From the NCBI GenBank assembly GCA_965228955.1, contig OZ245848.1:2542001-2606000 (forward strand): a DNA stretch of 64,000 nucleotides, written 5' to 3'. The translations under genes and the position numbers were made by a program. This DNA comes from JANSWY01 sp965228955 (GTDB lineage: Bacteria; Bacteroidota; Bacteroidia; Cytophagales; Cyclobacteriaceae). This document shows positions 60,928 through 64,000 of the stretch, in pieces. Below the pieces are notes generated by a model. The model was not told the origin of the DNA and searched no databases. It worked only from the letters and a program-made list of their open reading frames with translations. Each line of letters starts with the position of its first letter. The stretch's first letter is position 1.

Positions 60928-62019
60928 ATGAAGAATATCTATTTAATCGCAGCTATTAGTCTGTTCTCGATTCAAAGTGCAATTGGTCAGAATTACTCAG
61001 ATTCCACATTTCTGGAGCAGATTGATAAGGCCCGTGAACTGATTATGAAATTAAAGAATGAGCAAAATATTCCTGGAATGTCTATTGCAGTTGCTAAAGG
61101 TGGCCGCATCATCTGGAAAGAAGGAATTGGATATGCCGATATTAAAAACGAAACCCCAGTAACAACTGAGACTCAATTTCGAATGGGCAGTATCTCAAAA
61201 TCCATTACAGCAATTGGGTTAGCAAAACTATTTGATAATGGTCAAATAGAATGGTCTGATCCTGTGTCTAAATACTTATCATATCCCGAAGCTCCGGAAT
61301 ACTCATTTACCATTCAGCAACTAGCCGGACATACTTCAGGGATCAGACATTACAAGGGTTTTGAATTTTTCTCAAACAAGCAATATTCCAGTATCGAACA
61401 TAGTCTTGAAGTATTTAAAAAAGACAAACTGCTATTTGAGCCTGGTACCAAATACCAATATACTACTTACGGGTATTCACTAATTGGTCGTTTGATGGAA
61501 GAGGTTTCAGGAAAATCTTTTAATGATTACATGTCTCAGGATGTTCTGTCCCAACTTGGAATGAACCACACCATATTAGAAGATGCAGGTATGGACGAAA
61601 CAGGTACAGCCACCTTCTACGGAAAAGGCGGTAAGCGTGAAGCTAAGGAAGTAAACCTTAGTGTAAAGTGGGCAGGAGGCGGTTTCCTGTCAACTCCAAC
61701 TGATTTAGTTAATATGGTGAACTATGCGGGCAGGTTTATTTCTTATGCCACGTTAATGGACCTAATCACACCTCAACAGCTTCCTGATGGCACTCTAACA
61801 GGGTATGGTATCGGGTTTAAGATTGGGAAGGTGGAGTCAACAGGTCAGACTGTTGTTCATCATGGGGGGCGAATTAGTGGAGCCAGACCTTATTTGTTGG
61901 CACTGCTTGATCAACAATTGGTAATTGCCATTTGCACCAATACAGAAGCAGACTATGGTGTATCAGATGTATATGAAATAGCCCAATCATTTTTTAAAGA
62001 GCAGAGTTCTGGAGAGTAA
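60928..62019 (+). CDS. Beta-lactamase-fold serine hydrolase 2
   Basis: Start at ATG 60928 gives the signal peptide 'MKNIYLIAAISLFSIQSAIGQ'; the frame from TTG 60895 is longer. S88-I-S-K91 in 'RMGSISKSITAIGLAKL' is the nucleophile motif. 'YQYTTYGYSLIGRLMEE' holds the Tyr motif, and 'TVVHHGGRISGARPY' the third box. About 363 residues, typical for class C-like esterases or D-aminopeptidases. It resembles the hydrolase at 53302 in order and length but not in close detail. It follows the membrane AraC regulator after a terminator. Confidence 0.9.
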   Translation: MKNIYLIAAISLFSIQSAIGQNYSDSTFLEQIDKARELIMKLKNEQNIPGMSIAVAKGGRIIWKEGIGYADIKNETPVTTETQFRMGSISKSITAIGLAKLFDNGQIEWSDPVSKYLSYPEAPEYSFTIQQLAGHTSGIRHYKGFEFFSNKQYSSIEHSLEVFKKDKLLFEPGTKYQYTTYGYSLIGRLMEEVSGKSFNDYMSQDVLSQLGMNHTILEDAGMDETGTATFYGKGGKREAKEVNLSVKWAGGGFLSTPTDLVNMVNYAGRFISYATLMDLITPQQLPDGTLTGYGIGFKIGKVESTGQTVVHHGGRISGARPYLLALLDQQLVIAICTNTEADYGVSDVYEIAQSFFKEQSSGE

Positions 62020-62034
62020 TAAAATTGAATTTGC

Positions 62035-62067
62035 GCATGTACGGAGGGGATTCCTTTTCGTACATGC
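62035..62067 (+). terminator. Hairpin after hydrolase 2
   Basis: GCATGTACG (62035-62043) and CGTACATGC (62059-62067) are perfect 9-bp arms, 15 bp after the stop at 62019. It is followed by AGTTTAGC, a weak T-run. Confidence 0.7.
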
Positions 62068-62181
62068 AGTTTAGCTAATGTTAGTACAAACAATCTAGTC
62101 TCAAAACCAAAATGAGACTTAATCTATGTTTTCAAATCCTGTTGTACACTTCAAAAAATGAATATTTGCACAAAAAGCTAA

Positions 62182-63540
62182 ATGAGAAAATCTTTCGTAT
62201 TAGTTCTTACTCTTATTTCTATAGACCTCTCAGCCCAGACTATCAGTAAGTCAGAAGCTCTTGCTGAATTGAATTATCTCTCTAAAAGCATTATCACTTA
62301 CAATCCTGCTTTATCATATTACCAACTTCATTATGATTCGCTTGTAAATACTGTTATCAATCAACCAAGAGAGGAGCAGATATCAATTTTTGATCATTTC
62401 ACAGACATTGCTAAAATCTGTGCTTTTTCTAATGAAGGTCACTTCAATCTGGGTAATTGGAAAGACCAGGTACATAAAGGTTTCCTGGATGATGAATTCC
62501 AATATCTTCCTCTTAAAGTAATTTTCACGGCTGATACTCTATATGTTCACAGGGACTATTCGAATGGGCAGAAGATCAAACCTGGCGCTAAGATTGTATC
62601 AATTAATGGGTTGAAAATTGATCTCATATTACATAGGCTAGTGGATTGTATGCCGTCCGATGGAATAATCAAAACCTATGCTTATGACAAGGTTTCGAGT
62701 AGCTTCAATTGGTTGTATTACGTCCATATTGAGCAGGTTCCTGAGTTTATCATTACTTATTCAACACTAGATAACCTTATCCAAACTGATACTATAACTG
62801 CTATTACGCTGCAGGAACAAAACAGAAATTATAAAAAGTATCATAACAAGCCTGAGGAAACTGATGAAGCAAAGCCTGATCAATTTTACGAGCTAGAAAT
62901 AAGGGAAGACTATTCGATCCTTACTTTGACCTCCTTTGATCGCAAAAGAGTGGAGAAATTCAATGTTAAACCGAAGAAAATGTATGATGAAATCTTCAAA
63001 GAGTTAAAGGAGAATAGTGTTGATAATTTAATTGTCGATTTAAGAAATAACACAGGAGGAATTAATGATTTTGCAGATCAATTTGTTTCATATATTACAG
63101 TTGATGGCAACCAATCTTCATTCCTAAAAAAGACCATATCATGGGAGGGAAAGGAGAGGGTTTACAAAATACCAGGTCTGTCTAAATACCATTTTAATGG
63201 TCAGATATATGTGCTGGTAAATGGAATGACCTATTCAGCTGGCAGTTCATTAACCAGGTACCTTAAGGAATATGGAAATGCTGTCATAATTGGTTCTGAG
63301 ACTGGTACGAGATATGAAGGGTTCGCAGGTGGATCTACACAGTATGTGACGCTTCCGCACTCAGCTATTAGGATTGGTATTCCACGCTACCACATTCTAT
63401 TCCCAGAATCAAGTAAACAATCCACAAAAGACAGGGGAGTACTTCCTGATTATACGATCAATTATTCTTTTCAGGATCTAACAGAAGGTATTGACCTACA
63501 CATCGAAAAAGCACTCCTTTTAATCTCAGAGAATAAATAA
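62182..63540 (+). CDS. S41 family (C-terminal-processing-type) peptidase
   Basis: This 452-residue protein has a signal peptide ending LISIDLSAQ. The S41 core starts with 'DYSILTLTSFDRKRVEKFN', then 'VDNLIVDLRNNTGGINDFADQFVSYI' and 'GQIYVLVNGMTYSAGSSLTRYLKEYGNAVIIGSETG', with catalytic Ser352 in TYSAGS. 'TLPHSAIRIGIPRYHILFPES' follows. A degenerate PDZ-like region may lie at about 120-180 ('GQKIKPGAKIVSINGLKIDLIL'). It is exported to the periplasm or outside. Its substrate is unknown, and the gene is monocistronic. Confidence 0.9.
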   Translation: MRKSFVLVLTLISIDLSAQTISKSEALAELNYLSKSIITYNPALSYYQLHYDSLVNTVINQPREEQISIFDHFTDIAKICAFSNEGHFNLGNWKDQVHKGFLDDEFQYLPLKVIFTADTLYVHRDYSNGQKIKPGAKIVSINGLKIDLILHRLVDCMPSDGIIKTYAYDKVSSSFNWLYYVHIEQVPEFIITYSTLDNLIQTDTITAITLQEQNRNYKKYHNKPEETDEAKPDQFYELEIREDYSILTLTSFDRKRVEKFNVKPKKMYDEIFKELKENSVDNLIVDLRNNTGGINDFADQFVSYITVDGNQSSFLKKTISWEGKERVYKIPGLSKYHFNGQIYVLVNGMTYSAGSSLTRYLKEYGNAVIIGSETGTRYEGFAGGSTQYVTLPHSAIRIGIPRYHILFPESSKQSTKDRGVLPDYTINYSFQDLTEGIDLHIEKALLLISENK

Positions 63541-63547
63541 TCTTCAA

Positions 63548-64000
63548 TTATTCCACCAAAAACGGAATATTAGCGTGAGCTGTGTGGCCATTTCCATCAT
63601 TTACGTATATAAATAATCTGTAAGCTCCAGGCTCTTTGGGGCACTTGAATGATGCATTCTCAGTGGAATCATCAACAAAGATGCCGCCAATAACATCAGG
63701 AATATATTCCTTATCGCCACCAGTCTTTTTAGATTGGCTTTCTTCCATAACTTCCCATCTGTAATCTAATTTATCATTATCAGGGTCTGTCACAATTACT
63801 TCCGAATTATAAGTCAGTTCTGCGTTTAACTTAATGTTGTCTGCAGCCTTCTTGCCATCTAAGGTAAAATCTACTAATCTGGGAGAGCGGTTTTCAGGCC
63901 ATGATTCATTCCATGCGAAGTGCATTGCATCAATCGATTCAGTTTCACTTCCATCCGGCATAAACATACCAAACCAGGTAGGCGTTCTTTCTTGTTTCTG
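63548..64000 (-). CDS. C-terminal part of a large secreted protein (5' end beyond window)
   Basis: The frame is open to the right edge, so the start is outside; an ATG at 63967 is internal. The 151 visible residues begin 'QKQERTPTWFGMFMPDGSETES' and end with an Ig/cadherin-like domain: 'LTYNSEVIVTDPDNDKLDYRWEVMEESQSKKTGGDKEYIPDV' and 'PGAYRLFIYVNDGNGHTAHANIPFLVE'. The pattern is that of the C-terminal domain found on many Bacteroidota glycosidases. The catalytic part is not visible, so the enzyme class is a guess. It converges on the S41 gene (7-bp gap). Confidence 0.7.
   Translation of the reverse strand, partial: QKQERTPTWFGMFMPDGSETESIDAMHFAWNESWPENRSPRLVDFTLDGKKAADNIKLNAELTYNSEVIVTDPDNDKLDYRWEVMEESQSKKTGGDKEYIPDVIGGIFVDDSTENASFKCPKEPGAYRLFIYVNDGNGHTAHANIPFLVE

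Noticed and set aside
53302..62019. The two beta-lactamase-fold genes as antibiotic-resistance genes
   Set aside because: Both have the S-x-x-K motif but the third box is His-x-Gly rather than KTG, typical of esterase or peptidase relatives; there is no AmpR-type regulator.

Overview
The window is AT-rich DNA from a member of the Bacteroidota, most likely a marine-type member of the Cytophagales. The signs are type IX secretion (T9SS) C-terminal sorting domains, HYR-like, MBG and SprB surface repeats, LytS/LytTR pairs, TPR-fused histidine kinases, CIA30 and CHASE2 proteins, and a PadR regulator paired with a MacB-like permease that carries a prefix domain. I see no rRNA, tRNA, CRISPR array, transposase, integrase or replication origin.

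Region 1 (1-9.9 kb) starts with the 3' end of an ABC permease, a CIA30 protein and a DUF6992-like membrane protein. A complete ammonifying nitrite-reduction module follows: an outer-membrane alginate-export-type barrel, tetraheme NrfH, pentaheme NrfA and a fused CcsB-CcsA heme-attachment protein. A SPOR-domain protein comes next. An FNR-like dyad lies upstream of the module.

Region 2 (10.5-28.5 kb) is the most unusual part. One tightly packed unit encodes a secreted permuted-papain-like protein, a MotA/TolQ/ExbB-like channel subunit interrupted by an in-frame TAG, two ExbD/MotB-like stator subunits in tandem, a 2233-residue exported protein and a 1224-residue exported repeat protein. A second unit encodes a subtilisin with no signal peptide, an unknown soluble protein, a TPR histidine kinase and a NarL-type response regulator. 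Both units are preceded by a NarL-type 7-2-7 operator with the same geometry and identical flanks. I infer one co-regulated, proton-motive-force-driven envelope system controlled by its own two-component pair. I cannot assign it to a described system.

Region 3 (28.6-44.1 kb) has a second two-component pair (TPR-LytS and LytTR) and a 1662-residue T9SS-exported surface protein with seven HYR-like repeats. After these come a small membrane protein, OsmC, a SulP anion transporter with an extra C-terminal domain, a Crp/Fnr regulator, a DUF2892 protein, a PKD lipoprotein and a T9SS-exported SGNH-like protein.

Region 4 (44.2-64 kb) is typical accessory Cytophagales content. It has an S9 peptidase, an output-less CHASE2 protein, a BNR-repeat exoprotein, a RibD/DHFR-like reductase, a LytS/LytTR pair, two beta-lactamase-fold serine hydrolases, YiaAB, TetR, M23, a 53-residue membrane protein, the PadR/ABC-permease pair, a membrane-anchored AraC regulator whose start codon lies inside a long inverted repeat, an S41 peptidase, and the 3' end of a large protein leaving the window.

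Hairpin terminators separate many units. The one after the surface protein at 36536 and the shared ones between convergent genes at 41401 and 51549 are the clearest.
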